Shown piece after piece: positions 24,099-35,417 of a stretch of 64,000 bases of DNA (within the stretch, counting starts at the first letter, position 1; every line of letters starts with the position of its first letter). The notes beneath the pieces were generated by a model, which ran no database searches, was not told where the DNA came from, and saw only the letters and a program-made list of their open reading frames with translations. A program made the position numbers and the translations under genes. The stretch comes from Micrococcus endophyticus (lineage in GTDB: Bacteria; Actinomycetota; Actinomycetes; Actinomycetales; Micrococcaceae): NCBI RefSeq assembly GCF_014205115.1, contig NZ_JACHMW010000001.1:930001-994000 (forward strand), given 5' to 3'.

Positions 24099-24521
24099 TC
24101 AGCCGAACCAGATGCCGAGCTCGCGCTCGGCCGAGAGGGACGAGTCCGAGCCGTGCACGAGGTTCTTCTGCACGCTCTCGCCCCAGTCACGGCCCAGGTC
24201 GCCTCGGATGGTGCCCGGGGCGGCCACGGTGGGGTCGGTCTTGCCGGCCAGGGAGCGGAAGCCCTCGATCACCGAGTTGCCGGTGACGCGCACGGCCACC
24301 ACGGGGCCGGAGGCCATGAAGTCAACCAGCGGGTCGAAGAACGGCTTGCCCTGGTGCTCCTCATAGTGGCGCTCGAGCATGGAGCGGGTGGGGGTGAGCA
24401 TCTTCAGGTCCGCGATGACGTAGCCCTTGCGCTCGATGCGCGCGAGGATCTCGCCCACGAGGTTGCGCTCGACGCCGTCCGGCTTGACGAGGACGAGGGT
24501 CTCTTCGATGTGCTGGGCCAT
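24099..24521 (-). CDS. ndk: Nucleoside-diphosphate kinase
   Basis: Encodes 140 residues, full length. Ndk balances nucleoside triphosphates by phosphate transfer through a histidine, here His123 in NLVHGSDS. The start (ETLVLVKPDGVERN) and the RVTGNSVIEGFR region are typical. ATG at 24521 follows AAGGAG. It is downstream of folC and the DUF4233 gene, as in many actinobacteria. Confidence 0.97.
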   Translation of the reverse strand: MAQHIEETLVLVKPDGVERNLVGEILARIERKGYVIADLKMLTPTRSMLERHYEEHQGKPFFDPLVDFMASGPVVAVRVTGNSVIEGFRSLAGKTDPTVAAPGTIRGDLGRDWGESVQKNLVHGSDSSLSAERELGIWFG

Positions 24522-24595
24522 GGTGGTGCTCCTTGCGTCGGCGGACGGGTGCGTCCGGGTCCGGTTCTGCACCCACCCTAGTGGGGGCGCCGGGC

Positions 24596-25099
24596 TCACT
24601 GTCCGTGCTCGGCCTCCCACTCGGCCTGCAGCCGGTCCCGCTCGGCGTTCTCCACGTCCATGCTCCCGCCCTTGATCACGGCGTACGCCCACGTCAGCGC
24701 GAAGAGGGCCCCCACCACGAACATCGAGTACTCCCAGAACCCGGAGAGCACGAGCACGGCCTGGATCGCCCAGCCGATCGCGATGCCGACCGGCCGGCGC
24801 ACCAGCGCGCAGGTGAGCACGGCCACGGCCGCGAGCAGCGTGTAGCCCGCGATGAACCACACCGCCCCCGGCTGGTCCCGGTTCATGCCGAACAGCATCA
24901 TGCCGAGGAAGAAGATCACCACGGCTTCGAGCATGAGCACGGTGGAGGTGAACAGGGCGCGCACGGAGCGGCGGCGCCGGCGGGTGCCCGGCCGCCAGGC
25001 CCGCTGGGCCCGCGTCTCGCGCTCGGGGCGCCAGGACTCGTCGCCGAAGCGCTCGTCCTCCTCGGGGGTGCGGCCCGTCCCGGGCTGCGGCGTGCTCAT
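24596..25099 (-). CDS. DUF4233 membrane protein
   Basis: Encodes 167 residues: a charged N-terminus (~55 residues), then four hydrophobic helices (VLMLEAVVIFFLGMM; AVWFIAGYTLLAAVAVLTC; IAIGWAIQAVLVLSGFW; FVVGALFALTWAYAVI) and a short acidic tail. DUF4233 proteins are regularly encoded between folC and ndk in actinobacteria; function unknown. ATG at 25099 overlaps the folC stop and follows GAGGAGG. Confidence 0.85.
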   Translation of the reverse strand: MSTPQPGTGRTPEEDERFGDESWRPERETRAQRAWRPGTRRRRRSVRALFTSTVLMLEAVVIFFLGMMLFGMNRDQPGAVWFIAGYTLLAAVAVLTCALVRRPVGIAIGWAIQAVLVLSGFWEYSMFVVGALFALTWAYAVIKGGSMDVENAERDRLQAEWEAEHGQ

Positions 25100-26652
25100 C
25101 GGTCCTCCTCGGTGCGGCGGCGGGAGCCGGCGTCGTCGCGGTCCTCGAGCAGCTCGAGGATCTCGGGGTCCAGGTCGTCCTCGTCCGCCTCGGCCAGGCC
25201 GACGGCGTCGAGGAGGTCCGCGGGGTCCAGCCCGCGGGCGGCCACCGTCACGGGGCCGGCGTGCCGGGGCTCGCCGACCAGGGCGCGGACCTCCGCGGCC
25301 AGGGTGACGGAGCCGAGCACGAGGACGCCGCCGCCGGTGCCGGAGGCCAGCTCGTCGGCGCTCGTCTCCAGCGCCTCGGCCCGGCCGACCGCCCACTCGA
25401 GGGCGTCCGGGACGGACTCGGCGGCGAACACGTCCGCCTCGGGCCAGCCGGCGTCCACGGCCATGCGCGCGAGGTCGCCGGCCGGGATGGCCCGCGGCGA
25501 GGAGGACTGCGTGAGGGCGAGGTCCTCGACGTCGTCGCCGAAGGCCCGGAAGAGCGCCTCCAGCATGGCCGGGGCGTCCTTCTCCCGGAGGATGCCCACC
25601 ACCAGGGCCAGGCGGGTGAAGCCGAAGGCCTCCTGCACCGCCCTGGCCGTGGCGCGGACGCCGTCCGGGTTGTGCGCGGCGTCCACGATCAGCGTCGGCG
25701 CGGTGCGCAGCACCTCGAGGCGGCCGGGCGAGGCGACCTGCGCCAGTCCCTCCCGCAGCAGCTCCTCGTCCAGGGGGCGGTCTCCCCCGCCCAGGAACAT
25801 CTCGAGGGCGGCCACGGCCACCGCGAGGTTCTGGGCCTGGTGCTCGCCGTGCAGGGGCAGGAAGAGGTCGCGGTACTCCGCGGCGAGCCCGCGCACGGAG
25901 ACCTGCTGGCCGCCCACGGCCAGGGAGCGCTCCAGGACGCCGAACTCGACGCCCTCGAAGCGGAACGGCACGTCCGCGGCCCGCGCGGCCTCCAGCAGCA
26001 CCTGCGCGGCGTCCCGCTCCTGGACCGCGGAGACGAGCGCCCCGCCGGGCTTGACGATGCCGGCCTTCTCCTCGGCGATCTCGGCCTCGGTCTCCCCCAG
26101 CAGGTCCGTGTGGTCCAGGGAGATGGGGGTGACCACGGAGACCGCGCCGTCGGCCACGTTGGTGGCGTCCGTGATGCCGCCCAGGCCCACCTCGAGGACG
26201 ACGACCTCCACGGGCTCGTCCGCGAACACCGCGAAGCCCAGGGTGGTGACGGCCTCGAAGTAGGTCAGCCGCGGCCGGCCCTCGGCCTCCAGCTCGGCGT
26301 CCACGGCCTGCACGATCGGCAGGATCTCGCCCCAGACGCGCACGAACGTCTCGTCGGACACGGGGGCGCCGTCGATGCTGATCCGCTCGGTCACGCTCTG
26401 CAGGTGCGGGGACGTGTAGCGGCCGGTGCGCAGCCCGTAGGAGCGCAGCACCGCCTCGATCATCCGCGCCGTGGACGTCTTGCCGTTGGTGCCGGTCAGG
26501 TGGATGACGGGGGCCGCGTGCTGCGGGTCGCCGAGCAGCGCGAGCACGCGCCGCATCGGCTCCAGCCGCGGCTCCATGGCGTTCTCCGGGGCGCGGTCGA
26601 GCAGGTCCGCGTAGACCTGCTCGACCGTCTGCGGGGCGGGCGCGCCGCTCAC
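25096..26652 (-). CDS. folC: Folylpolyglutamate synthase / dihydrofolate synthase
   Basis: Encodes 518 residues. FolC adds glutamate to dihydropteroate and lengthens the polyglutamate tail of folates. Mur-ligase-type motifs are present: [14 protein letters not shown] (ATP loop), [24 protein letters not shown] and [12 protein letters not shown]. The C-terminal ~40 residues form an acidic extension. GTG at 26652 overlaps the ileS stop (GTGA), so the gene is translationally coupled to ileS. Confidence 0.94.
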   Translation of the reverse strand: MSGAPAPQTVEQVYADLLDRAPENAMEPRLEPMRRVLALLGDPQHAAPVIHLTGTNGKTSTARMIEAVLRSYGLRTGRYTSPHLQSVTERISIDGAPVSDETFVRVWGEILPIVQAVDAELEAEGRPRLTYFEAVTTLGFAVFADEPVEVVVLEVGLGGITDATNVADGAVSVVTPISLDHTDLLGETEAEIAEEKAGIVKPGGALVSAVQERDAAQVLLEAARAADVPFRFEGVEFGVLERSLAVGGQQVSVRGLAAEYRDLFLPLHGEHQAQNLAVAVAALEMFLGGGDRPLDEELLREGLAQVASPGRLEVLRTAPTLIVDAAHNPDGVRATARAVQEAFGFTRLALVVGILREKDAPAMLEALFRAFGDDVEDLALTQSSSPRAIPAGDLARMAVDAGWPEADVFAAESVPDALEWAVGRAEALETSADELASGTGGGVLVLGSVTLAAEVRALVGEPRHAGPVTVAARGLDPADLLDAVGLAEADEDDLDPEILELLEDRDDAGSRRRTEEDR

Positions 26653-29600
26653 GCGTCCGCCTTCGCCACGGTGACGGCCACGGTCTTCATCGCGTCGTCG
26701 GCCGGGTCCTTGCGGGGGTCGGCCTCGCCGGAGTCCACGAGCTCCAGCTCCACCGTGAGGGTCTCCTCCGCGACGAGGTCGCGGTGGGCCTCGAGCGCCG
26801 CCACGACGGCGGTGGGGCCTTCGATCCGCGTGCGCACGCGGTCGGAGACGTCCAGGCCGGCGTCCTTGCGGGCCGCCTGGACGGCGCGGACCACGTCCCG
26901 GGCGGTGCCCTCGGCGGCCAGCTCCGCGGAGACCTCGGTGTCCAGCACGAGGAAGCCGGCGGCGCCGGGCAGCACGCCCACCGCGGTGCCCTCGGGGGCG
27001 CCGGTGGAGACGGTGCGCAGCTCGTACAGGGCCGGGTCCAGGGTCACGGTCGCACCGTCGGCCAGGGTCACGGCGAGCCCGTCCGCGGTCTCCTCGTAGG
27101 AGCCGGCGTCCACGGCCTTCTTCACGAGCGGCACCTGCTTGCCGTAGGCCTTGCCGAGCTCGCGGAAGTTCAGCTTCAGCTCGGTGCCGATCCCGTAGCG
27201 GGCGATGGCCTCGTCCGAGAGCTCGGTGAGGCTCACGTCCTTGAGGTTCAGTTCGTCGGCCACGATGCGGGCGTAGGTGCCCTCGAGGCCCTCCGCGTCC
27301 GGGACGACGACGGACAGGCGGGGCAGCGGCAGGCGCACCCGGCGGCCGGCCCCCTTGCGCAGGGCCGAGCCGGCAGAGCTGATGCGGCGCACCGCGTCCA
27401 TGCGGGCCACGAGGGAGTCCGCCTCGGGCCCGTGCGGGAACAGGTCGGCGTCCGGGTAGTCGGTCAGGTGGACCGAGCGGCCGCCGGTGAGGCCGCGCCA
27501 GATCTCCTCCGCCACGAGCGGCATGAGCGGGGCGGCGGCCCGCGCGAACGCCTCCAGGGCGGTGTAGAGCACGTCCATGGCGGCGGTGTCCTCGTCGAAG
27601 AACCGCTGCCGCGACCGGCGGATGTACCAGTTGGTCAGGGTGTCCATGAAGCCGCGCAGCGCGTCCGTGGCGTCCGAGACCTCGTACGCGTCGAGCGCCG
27701 TCTTGACGTCCCGCAGCATCCGCCCCGTGGCCGCCAGGATGTACTGGTCCAGTGGGTCCTGCGCCGAGTGCCGCGCCTGCGCGCGGTACCCGTCGGGGCG
27801 GGCGCCGCCGTCGTGGGCCGTGTTCGCGTAGAGGGTGAAGAAGTGGTAGGCGTTCCACGCCGGCAGCAGCACCTGGCGCACGCCTTCGCGGATGCCCTCC
27901 TCGGTGACCACGAGGTTGCCGCCGCGCAGGATGGGGCTGGCCATGAGGAACCAGCGCATCGCGTCGGCGCCGTCGCGGTCCAGGACCTCGGTGACGTCCG
28001 GGTAGTTGCGCAGCGACTTGGACATCTTCTGCCCGTCCGAGCCGAGCACGATGCCGTGGGAGATCACGTTGGAGAACGCGGGCCGGTCGAACAGCGCGGT
28101 GGCCAGGATGTGCATGGTGTAGAACCACCCGCGGGTCTGGCCGATGTACTCCACGATGAAGTCCGCCGGGTTGTGCGTGGGGAACCAGTCTGCCCGCTCG
28201 AAGGGGTAGTGCACCTGGGCGTAGGGCATGGAGCCGGAGTCGAACCAGACGTCCAGCACGTCCTCGACCCGGCGCAGGGTGCCGCCGCAGCCGGCGTGCT
28301 CGCGTGTGAGGTCGTCGATCCAGGGGCGGTGCAGGTCCACCTCGCCCTCGGCGTTGAGGGGCAGGCGGCCGAAGGCCTCCTCGATCTCGGCGAGGGAGCC
28401 GTGCACCTCCTGGTGGCCGCAGTCCGTGGCGTCGCACTCCCACACCGGGATGGGAGAGCCCCAGTACCGGTTGCGGGAGATGGACCAGTCGCGGGCGTTG
28501 GCCACCCACGTGCCGAACTGCCCGTGCTTCACGTTGCCGGGGATCCAGGTGATCTCCTCGTTCAGCTCGAGCATGCGCTCCTTGATCTGGGTGACCTTGA
28601 CGTACCAGGACGTCACTGCCCGGTAGATCAGGGGCGTGCGGCAGCGCCAGCAGTGCGGGTAGGAGTGCTCGTAGGAGGCCTCGCGGGCGACCCGGCCAAG
28701 CTCGCGCAGGGCGCGGACGATGGTGCGGTTGGCCTCGAAGACCTGCACGCCGGCGATCTCGGCGAGGTCGCCGCGGCCCACGTCCTCGCGGGCGAACAGC
28801 GGCAGGAAGCGGGCGCCGGAGTCCACGGAGAGGAGCACGGGGATGCCGTTGGCCTCGCAGACGCGCTGATCGTCCTCGCCGTAGGCGGGGGCCTGGTGGA
28901 CCACGCCGGTGCCGTCCTCGGTGGAGACGTAGTCGTCCACGAGGATGCGGTGGGCGGCCTCGAGGCCGAGGTCGCGGCCGTTGACGGTGAAGGTCTCGTC
29001 CGCGTGGGCGTCGAACACGTCCGTGAAGAGGGGCTCGTAGGCCAGGCCGCCGAGGCGGGCGCCGGGCACGGTCTCGACGACGGCGGCGCGGGCCGCCTCG
29101 GCGTCCGCGTAGCCCAGCTCCTTGGCGTGGGCGGCCACGAGGTCCACGGCGAGCAGGAAGCGCTCGCCCTCGGCCGTGGCGCCCTCGGGGCCGGCCGGCA
29201 CCACGGCGTACGGGATCTCCGGGCCGACGGCGAGCGCGGCGTTGGTCGGCAGCGTCCAGGGCGTGGTGGTCCAGGCGAGGACGCGGACGCCGGCCAGCTC
29301 GGCCGCGAGCTCCGCGTCGGCGCCGCCGTCGGGGACGAGGGCCGGGTCCTGCGGGAGGCCGGTGATCGGGAAGGTGACGGTGACCGAGGGGTCCTGACGC
29401 ATCTTGTAGACGTCGTCGTCCATGCGCAGCTCGTGGTTGGACAGCGGGGTCTCGTCGTTCCAGCAGTACGGGAGAACCCGGAAGCCGCGGTAGGTCAGGC
29501 CCTTGCGGTGCAGCTCGGAGAAGGCCCAGATCACGGACTCCATGAAGTCCGGGGTGAGGGTCTTGTAGTCGTTATCGAAGTCCACCCAGCGGGCCTGGCG

Positions 29601-30050
29601 GGTCACGTAGTCCTGCCACTGGTCCGTGTACTTGAGAACTGAGGCGCGGCAGGCGTCGTTGAACCGGTCGACGCCCATGGCCTCGATCTCGGACTTGTCC
29701 GTCATGCCGAGCTGCTTCATGGCCTCGAGCTCGGCGGGCAGGCCGTGGGTGTCCCAGCCGAAGCGGCGCTCCACGCGGCGGCCCTGCTGCGTCTGGTAGC
29801 GGGCCACGAGGTCCTTGACGTAGCCGGTGAGCAGGTGGCCGTAGTGCGGCAGGCCGTTGGCGAAGGGCGGGCCGTCGTAGAACACGAACTCGTTCTGGGA
29901 GCCGTCCTCGTTCAGGGCGGGGCGCTGGTCGATGGAGGCCTGGAAGGTGCCGTCCTCGTCCCAGTACGCCAGGATGCGGCGCTCGATCTCCGGGAAGCGC
30001 GGGGAGGCGGGGGTGCGGCCGTCGGGGGCGGTGGAGGCGAGGGGGTACAC
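26649..30050 (-). CDS. ileS: Isoleucyl-tRNA synthetase (IleRS2-like)
   Basis: Encodes 1133 residues, a class I synthetase charging tRNA-Ile. The HIGH motif appears as PHYGHLLTG (near residue 68) and KMSKS as [10 protein letters not shown] (near 675); the editing domain and a long C-terminal region follow. Length and the HYGH form place it with the eukaryote-like IleRS2 group, which in the literature is linked to low sensitivity to mupirocin. GTG at 30050 follows AAAGGACC. The gene is preceded by an ileS T-box leader and coupled to folC. Confidence 0.96.
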   Translation of the reverse strand: MYPLASTAPDGRTPASPRFPEIERRILAYWDEDGTFQASIDQRPALNEDGSQNEFVFYDGPPFANGLPHYGHLLTGYVKDLVARYQTQQGRRVERRFGWDTHGLPAELEAMKQLGMTDKSEIEAMGVDRFNDACRASVLKYTDQWQDYVTRQARWVDFDNDYKTLTPDFMESVIWAFSELHRKGLTYRGFRVLPYCWNDETPLSNHELRMDDDVYKMRQDPSVTVTFPITGLPQDPALVPDGGADAELAAELAGVRVLAWTTTPWTLPTNAALAVGPEIPYAVVPAGPEGATAEGERFLLAVDLVAAHAKELGYADAEAARAAVVETVPGARLGGLAYEPLFTDVFDAHADETFTVNGRDLGLEAAHRILVDDYVSTEDGTGVVHQAPAYGEDDQRVCEANGIPVLLSVDSGARFLPLFAREDVGRGDLAEIAGVQVFEANRTIVRALRELGRVAREASYEHSYPHCWRCRTPLIYRAVTSWYVKVTQIKERMLELNEEITWIPGNVKHGQFGTWVANARDWSISRNRYWGSPIPVWECDATDCGHQEVHGSLAEIEEAFGRLPLNAEGEVDLHRPWIDDLTREHAGCGGTLRRVEDVLDVWFDSGSMPYAQVHYPFERADWFPTHNPADFIVEYIGQTRGWFYTMHILATALFDRPAFSNVISHGIVLGSDGQKMSKSLRNYPDVTEVLDRDGADAMRWFLMASPILRGGNLVVTEEGIREGVRQVLLPAWNAYHFFTLYANTAHDGGARPDGYRAQARHSAQDPLDQYILAATGRMLRDVKTALDAYEVSDATDALRGFMDTLTNWYIRRSRQRFFDEDTAAMDVLYTALEAFARAAAPLMPLVAEEIWRGLTGGRSVHLTDYPDADLFPHGPEADSLVARMDAVRRISSAGSALRKGAGRRVRLPLPRLSVVVPDAEGLEGTYARIVADELNLKDVSLTELSDEAIARYGIGTELKLNFRELGKAYGKQVPLVKKAVDAGSYEETADGLAVTLADGATVTLDPALYELRTVSTGAPEGTAVGVLPGAAGFLVLDTEVSAELAAEGTARDVVRAVQAARKDAGLDVSDRVRTRIEGPTAVVAALEAHRDLVAEETLTVELELVDSGEADPRKDPADDAMKTVAVTVAKADA

Positions 30051-30084
30051 GGGGGTCCTTTGCGTCCGGGCGTCGGTTCCGTGC

Positions 30085-30275
30085 AAGGACGCCCGTGAAG
30101 CCGGCCCTGGGGCCGGCCGCGGACGCGGTACCACCTTGCTTGCCGACGTCGGGGGGTCCCCGGGCGCGGGCCGCTTGATGACTGCTGTGACGGGCTTACC
30201 CGTCCGGTTCTACTGAGGCCGCCGCGGGCGGCCCGTTCTTCCGGAGGCTCGCCGGTGATGGCCGGGTCGACGCCT
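30085..30275 (-). promoter_or_regulatory. T-box leader of ileS (translational type)
   Basis: The minus strand carries the T-box core aaggtggtaccgcg (30137-30124), which pairs with the acceptor end of uncharged tRNA. Upstream are a short stem I containing an ATC codon (30259-30257, ggccATCacc) as the likely isoleucine specifier, and the agtagaaccgga element. About 75 nt separate the T-box core from the GTG, and the intervening sequence can pair with the core and the region of the ribosome binding site. This matches the ultrashort-stem-I T-boxes known upstream of actinobacterial ileS, which control translation rather than termination. Confidence 0.9.
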
Positions 30276-30331
30276 GTGCCCGCCAGTGTAGTGGACGACG
30301 CGTCGGCCCGTGGCCGCGGGGCCGGAGCGCG

Positions 30332-30967
30332 TCAGAGGGCGGTGCGCACGGCCGCCGACGCGTCGCCGTCGAGCTCCACGTGCACGGCGTCCCGGCCCGA
30401 GGCCCAGAGGAGGAGCTCCCCCACCTCGCCGGTCACCGTGACGGGCGCCCGCAGCGCCACGGCCCCACGGGTGACGGTGACCGGGGCGCGGCCCGGGCCC
30501 TGGAGGACCACCGGCGCCGTGGACCTGCGCAGGAACAGCGGGGCCATGCGGCGCAGCGAGCGGTAGAGGGCGTCCTCCTCGTCCGGGGAGAACGAGCGCG
30601 GGGCGGGCAGCGGGCCGCCGGCCGCGGACTCACCGCGCCGGACGTCCTCGAGGTGGATGAAGTGCTCGACCGCGTTCACGTGCCTGTCCGCCGCCCGCAT
30701 GGGGTTCAGCGCCGACGGGCCCGCGGCCCACTCCCGCACGACCTCGGCGTAGTCGCGGCGCGTGGTCTCCGCGGACAGGCGGTCGAGGTGGCGGGACAGC
30801 GGCGGGATGAACAGGGCGGCGAAGGCGTCGGGCCGGCTCTCCCGCAGCCAGAGGTGGGCGGCGAGGTCGCGGGTGCTCCAGCCACCGCACAGGGTGGGCG
30901 CGTGGGGGCCCTTCTCGAGCAGGAGGTCAGCGAGGCGGGCGCGTTCGGCTGCGGCGAAGGTGGTCAT
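30332..30967 (-). CDS. TIGR03085-like protein (mycothiol/DinB-like superfamily)
   Basis: Encodes 211 residues. The N-terminus (AAAERARLADLLLEKGPHAPTLCGGWSTRDLAAHL) and the later NAVEHFIHLEDVRR histidines match the actinobacterial TIGR03085 family, a branch of the mycothiol-dependent maleylpyruvate isomerase/DinB fold with a metal site. Biochemical role unknown. ATG at 30967 is the natural start at MTTFAAAE. It is a single gene between the T-box and the sulfur operon. Confidence 0.75.
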   Translation of the reverse strand: MTTFAAAERARLADLLLEKGPHAPTLCGGWSTRDLAAHLWLRESRPDAFAALFIPPLSRHLDRLSAETTRRDYAEVVREWAAGPSALNPMRAADRHVNAVEHFIHLEDVRRGESAAGGPLPAPRSFSPDEEDALYRSLRRMAPLFLRRSTAPVVLQGPGRAPVTVTRGAVALRAPVTVTGEVGELLLWASGRDAVHVELDGDASAAVRTAL

Positions 30968-31049
30968 GGGCACCACGGTAGGGAGCGGGCCGCGGCACGG
31001 GCGAGGGGTGGCGCCCCGCCGCGGCCTCGCATCCACCCGACGGGAGGGC

Positions 31050-32486
31050 TCAGCCTCCGGCGCCGAGGAGGACGCTCTCCCGGGAGATGCGCGTCATCTC
31101 CTCGCGGTCCACGACCTTCACGCGCTCGCGCTCGACCGGGCCGGCCTCCGTGGCCTGCACACCCAAGGCCTTCTCGTGGTCATCCAGAGCAAGCCAACCA
31201 GCCCATGTCGTGTACCGCACCTCACGGGACTCCAGCAGCTCGATCACGGACTCCTCCGAGGGCTCCTGAGCGGTCCACAGCCCCGGCTCGTCCTCGATGA
31301 GGTGCTTGATGGTCTCGAGGGAGTCACCCTTGGTGTGACCGATCAGGCCCACGGGGCCGCGCTTGATCCAGCCGGAGGCGTAGAGGCCGGGCACGGGGGC
31401 GCCGTCGGCGTCGAGCACACGGCCCTCGTCGTTGGGCACCACGCCGCGGGCGGCGTCGAACTCCACGCCGTCCAGGGGCGAGCCGAAGTAGCCCACGGCA
31501 CGGTAGACGGCCTGCACGGGGTAGTCCACGGTCTCGTCCGTGGGGCGCACGCCGCCGGCGCCGTCCAGCTCCATGCGGCGCATGCGCAACCCGTCCACGC
31601 GGCCGTCCCCGTCCGCGTCGAGGAACTCCTCCGGGGCCTGGAGGAAATGCAGATGCAGGCGGCGCGAGGCGGACTGCTCGCGGTCCTCCTGCTCCATCAG
31701 CCAGTTCGTCAGGGTGCCCACCATGGTGCGGACCTGGTTGCTCTCCTCGATCGCCTTCTCCGAGGCCTCATCGAAGTCGAAGTCCTCCTCGTAGAGCACG
31801 ATGTCCACGTCCCGGGAATGCGCCAGCTCGCGCAGCTCCAGCGGGGTGAACTTCACCTGGGCGGGGCCACGGCGGCCGAACACGTGCACGTCCGTGACCG
31901 GGGAGGCGGCGAGGTCGCGGTACACGTTGTCCGGGATCTCGGTGGGCAGCAGATCCTCGGCATGCTTGGACAGGATCCGGGCGACGTCCAGGGCCACATT
32001 CCCGTTGCCGATGACGGCGACCTGGGTGGCGTCCAGCGGCCAGTGGCGCGGCACGTCCGGGTGCCCGTCATACCAGGAGGCGAAGTCCGCGCCACCGAAC
32101 GAGCCGGCGAGCTCGACGCCGGGCACGTCCAGCCGCGCGTCGCGCACCGCCCCGGTGGAGAACACGATCGCGTCGTAGTGGCGACGCAGGTCCGCCAGGC
32201 TCAGATCCGTGCCGTAGTCCACGTTGCCCAGGAACCGGATGTCCCCGCGGTCCATCACCTTGTGCAGGGCGTTCACGATGCCCTTGATGCGCGGATGGTC
32301 CGGGGCCACCCCGTAGCGGATCAGACCGAACGGGGCCGGGTAGCGGTCGAACAGGTCGATGCTGACGCGGAAGTCCCGCTCCTCCTTGGTCAGGATGTCC
32401 GCCGTGTACACCCCGGCGGGTCCGGCACCGATGATGGCGATGCGCAACGGGCGCTCAGGCCTCGGGTACGAGGGGGTCAGGGTCAT
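31050..32486 (-). CDS. fprA: Ferredoxin/flavodoxin-NADP+ reductase (FprA-type)
   Basis: Encodes 478 residues resembling mycobacterial FprA and adrenodoxin reductase. The FAD-binding loop IAIIGAGPAGVYTADIL is near the N-terminus, then YPAPFGLIRYGVAPDHP, the NADP loop VAVIGNGNVALDVARIL and RRGPAQVKFT, and ASGWIKRGPVGLIGHTKGD. It overlaps the end of cysG (ATGA) as the last gene of the sulfate-reduction operon, so it very likely delivers NADPH electrons through ferredoxin to the sulfite reductase Sir. ATG at 32486 follows GAAGGAG. Confidence 0.92.
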   Translation of the reverse strand: MTLTPSYPRPERPLRIAIIGAGPAGVYTADILTKEERDFRVSIDLFDRYPAPFGLIRYGVAPDHPRIKGIVNALHKVMDRGDIRFLGNVDYGTDLSLADLRRHYDAIVFSTGAVRDARLDVPGVELAGSFGGADFASWYDGHPDVPRHWPLDATQVAVIGNGNVALDVARILSKHAEDLLPTEIPDNVYRDLAASPVTDVHVFGRRGPAQVKFTPLELRELAHSRDVDIVLYEEDFDFDEASEKAIEESNQVRTMVGTLTNWLMEQEDREQSASRRLHLHFLQAPEEFLDADGDGRVDGLRMRRMELDGAGGVRPTDETVDYPVQAVYRAVGYFGSPLDGVEFDAARGVVPNDEGRVLDADGAPVPGLYASGWIKRGPVGLIGHTKGDSLETIKHLIEDEPGLWTAQEPSEESVIELLESREVRYTTWAGWLALDDHEKALGVQATEAGPVERERVKVVDREEMTRISRESVLLGAGG

Positions 32487-33751
32487 GCTCGTGCTCCTTC
32501 GGAGGTCGGGTTCAGGGTCAAGATCGGGGCAGGGACACCGGCTGCAGGCGCGCCGGTGGCGTAGGGGCTCAGGCGCACGACGTCGCCCACGACGATCACG
32601 GCGGGGTTCGCCACACCGACGGCGGCCGCCTGCGCGGCGATGGTCTCCACCGTGCCCACGGTGACCCGCTGGTCCAGCATCCAGCCGCGCTCGATGATCG
32701 CCACGGGCGTCGCGCCGTCGAGGCCGCGCTCCGTCAGTCGGCGTGCGGTGTCCGCGAGCCGACGCACGCCCATCAGCAGGACCAGCGTGTGGTCGGCCCG
32801 GGTGGGCACTTCGGACAGCTCTTCGTGGCCGGTCACCAGCGTGAAGCCGGTGGCGACGCCGCGATGGGTGACCGGGATCCCCGCGGCGGCGGGCACCGAG
32901 ACGGCGCTCGTGACACCGGGGACCACCTCGACGTCGACGCCGTGGGCGCGGCAGTGCGCCGCCTCCTCGCCGCCGCGTCCGAGCACGTACGGGTCGCCGC
33001 CCTTGAGTCGGACGACGAGGCGGCCGGCCCGGGCCTCCCGGACCAGGACGGCGTTGATCTCGTCCTGCGTGGCCAGGTGGTTCCCGGGGGCCTTGCCGAC
33101 CTCGATCACGGGCACCGCCGGGTCCAGCTCGGCCAGGAGGGCGCGCGGGCCCAGCCGGTCGGCGACCACCACGTCGGCCTCCGCGAGCAGCTGGCGGCCG
33201 CGCACGGTGATGAGCCCGGAGTCGCCGGGGCCGCCGCCGACGAGGGCCACGCGGCCGGGCTCGGAGGACGCGCGCCGCCGGCGCAGGGGCAACCGCCCCG
33301 TGGACAGGGCGAGGGTGATCGCGTCCTTCAGGGCGCGGGCGCGGCGAGGGTCTCCCCCGGCGTTGACGGCCACGGTCACGTCCCCGGCCCGGGCGACGGC
33401 GGGCGTCCAGGCGGCGGAGGACTCGGCGTCGGAGGCGTCGACGCACCAGACGTGGCGGGCCTCGGCGTCGGAGGCCACGGCCCCGTCCACGGCCCGGTCG
33501 CCGGTGGCGGTCTGGGCGAACCAGACACCGTCGAGGTCGGACGGGCGGTAGGGGCGGCGGTGCAGGGTGAGCAGGCCGGCCGCCGCGAGCCGCTCCACCT
33601 CCTCCCCCGGCTCCGGGGCCACCACGGTGACGAGCGCACCGGCGTCGAGGAGGGCGCCCACGCGGCGGCCGGCCACGCGCCCGCCGCCCACGATCAGGAC
33701 GGGACGGCCGAGCAGTCGCAGGGAGGTGGGGTACAGATCGGACGCGGTCAT
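32483..33751 (-). CDS. cysG: Siroheme synthase (CysG-type fusion)
   Basis: Encodes 422 residues with two parts. Residues ~1-150 are the NAD-binding precorrin-2 dehydrogenase part (RPVLIVGGGRVAGRRVGALLDAG split over the Rossmann loop). From about residue 165 follows uroporphyrinogen-III C-methyltransferase (GRVALVGGGPGDSGLITVRG, VVRLKGGDPYVLGRGGEE, PVTHRGVA). It makes sirohydrochlorin and possibly siroheme for the Sir enzyme of the same operon. Start ATG overlaps the permease stop; the stop overlaps fprA. A separate chelatase (40280-41029) may insert the iron. Confidence 0.94.
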   Translation of the reverse strand: MTASDLYPTSLRLLGRPVLIVGGGRVAGRRVGALLDAGALVTVVAPEPGEEVERLAAAGLLTLHRRPYRPSDLDGVWFAQTATGDRAVDGAVASDAEARHVWCVDASDAESSAAWTPAVARAGDVTVAVNAGGDPRRARALKDAITLALSTGRLPLRRRRASSEPGRVALVGGGPGDSGLITVRGRQLLAEADVVVADRLGPRALLAELDPAVPVIEVGKAPGNHLATQDEINAVLVREARAGRLVVRLKGGDPYVLGRGGEEAAHCRAHGVDVEVVPGVTSAVSVPAAAGIPVTHRGVATGFTLVTGHEELSEVPTRADHTLVLLMGVRRLADTARRLTERGLDGATPVAIIERGWMLDQRVTVGTVETIAAQAAAVGVANPAVIVVGDVVRLSPYATGAPAAGVPAPILTLNPTSEGARA

Positions 33752-34660
33752 CGCGTGCTCCCTTCCAGCAGCCCCTGGCGGCGCAGCATGCGCCGCTCGA
33801 CGGGGCCGAATGCGGTCAGTTCGACGAGGACGCCGACGGCCAGGATGGCCAGGACGGCGCAGAGGACGACGGCGAGGTCGGACTCGGTCCGTCCCTGGTG
33901 GAGCAGGGTCCCGAGTCCGACGCCCATGGGCGCGCCGACGGCGATGATCTCGGCGGCCATGAGGCCTCGCCACGCGAAGGCCCAGCCCTGACGCAGTCCG
34001 GAGACGAAGGCGGGCAGGGCGGCCGGGAGGACCACCAGCAGGGCGGTCTCGAGGCGCGAGGCGCCCAGCACGCGGGCCGCGCGACGCAGCTGCGGCGGCA
34101 CCTGGTCCGTGCCGGTGGTGAGGCCGGCGACCACGGCGGGGACGGCACCGGTGAGAATCACGAAGTACGCGGTGGCGTCGCTGAGGCCGAACCACAGCAC
34201 CGCGAGCGGCACCCAGGCCACGTTGGGCAGCACCATCAGGGCCGTGAGCAGCGGGCCGAACGCCCGTCGCAGGACGCCGACCTGTGCGAGCAGCAGGCCC
34301 AGCCCGACGCCGACGACCACGGCGAGTGCGAAGCCCACGACGGCGCGGCCCACCGACGTCGCCACTGCTTGCTGGACGAGGCCCTGGGCCCACAGCGCCC
34401 CGAAGGCCCCGAGGACGTCGACGGGACCGGTGATCGGCTCGCCGCGCGCACCGGTCAGCCACGCGGCGACCTGCCAGATCGCCACGAGCAGGACGACGGC
34501 GGCCACCGGGAGCAGGACCCGGCTCCAGTCCCACCCGGCCAGACCCGTCCGGCGGGCCGAGTCGACGGCCTGGAGCGCGTCGAGGCCGCTGTCGAGCTCG
34601 CGCAGCTCGTCGTCGGCGGCGGCCCCCGGCGCGCGGCCGGGGGCGTCGAGGGTGGGGGTG

Positions 34661-34671
<11 letters not shown>
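33748..34671 (-). CDS. ABC transporter permease (nitrate/sulfonate/taurine-type)
   Basis: Encodes 307 residues: a ~45-residue cytoplasmic N-terminus and about six membrane helices of the SsuC/TauC/NrtB group, with the coupling EAA-type segment RRAARVLGASRLETALLVVLPAALP. Placement within the sulfate-reduction operon suggests import of sulfate or an organosulfur compound such as a sulfonate. It overlaps the ATPase gene by 11 bp and cysG by 4 bp. No periplasmic-type binding lipoprotein is encoded nearby. Confidence 0.87.
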
Positions 34672-35386
<715 letters not shown>

Positions 35387-35417
35387 GACCGCTCCCCTCG
35401 CGCCCTCGTCATCTGGA

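Noticed and set aside
26784-29642. 952-codon open frame on the plus strand
   Set aside because: Complete antisense of ileS, with Gly/Val/Arg-rich composition typical of a shadow frame.
30060-30290. Protein-coding extension upstream of the ileS GTG
   Set aside because: The sequence carries the T-box core and specifier stem, and the extension is not similar to IleRS proteins.
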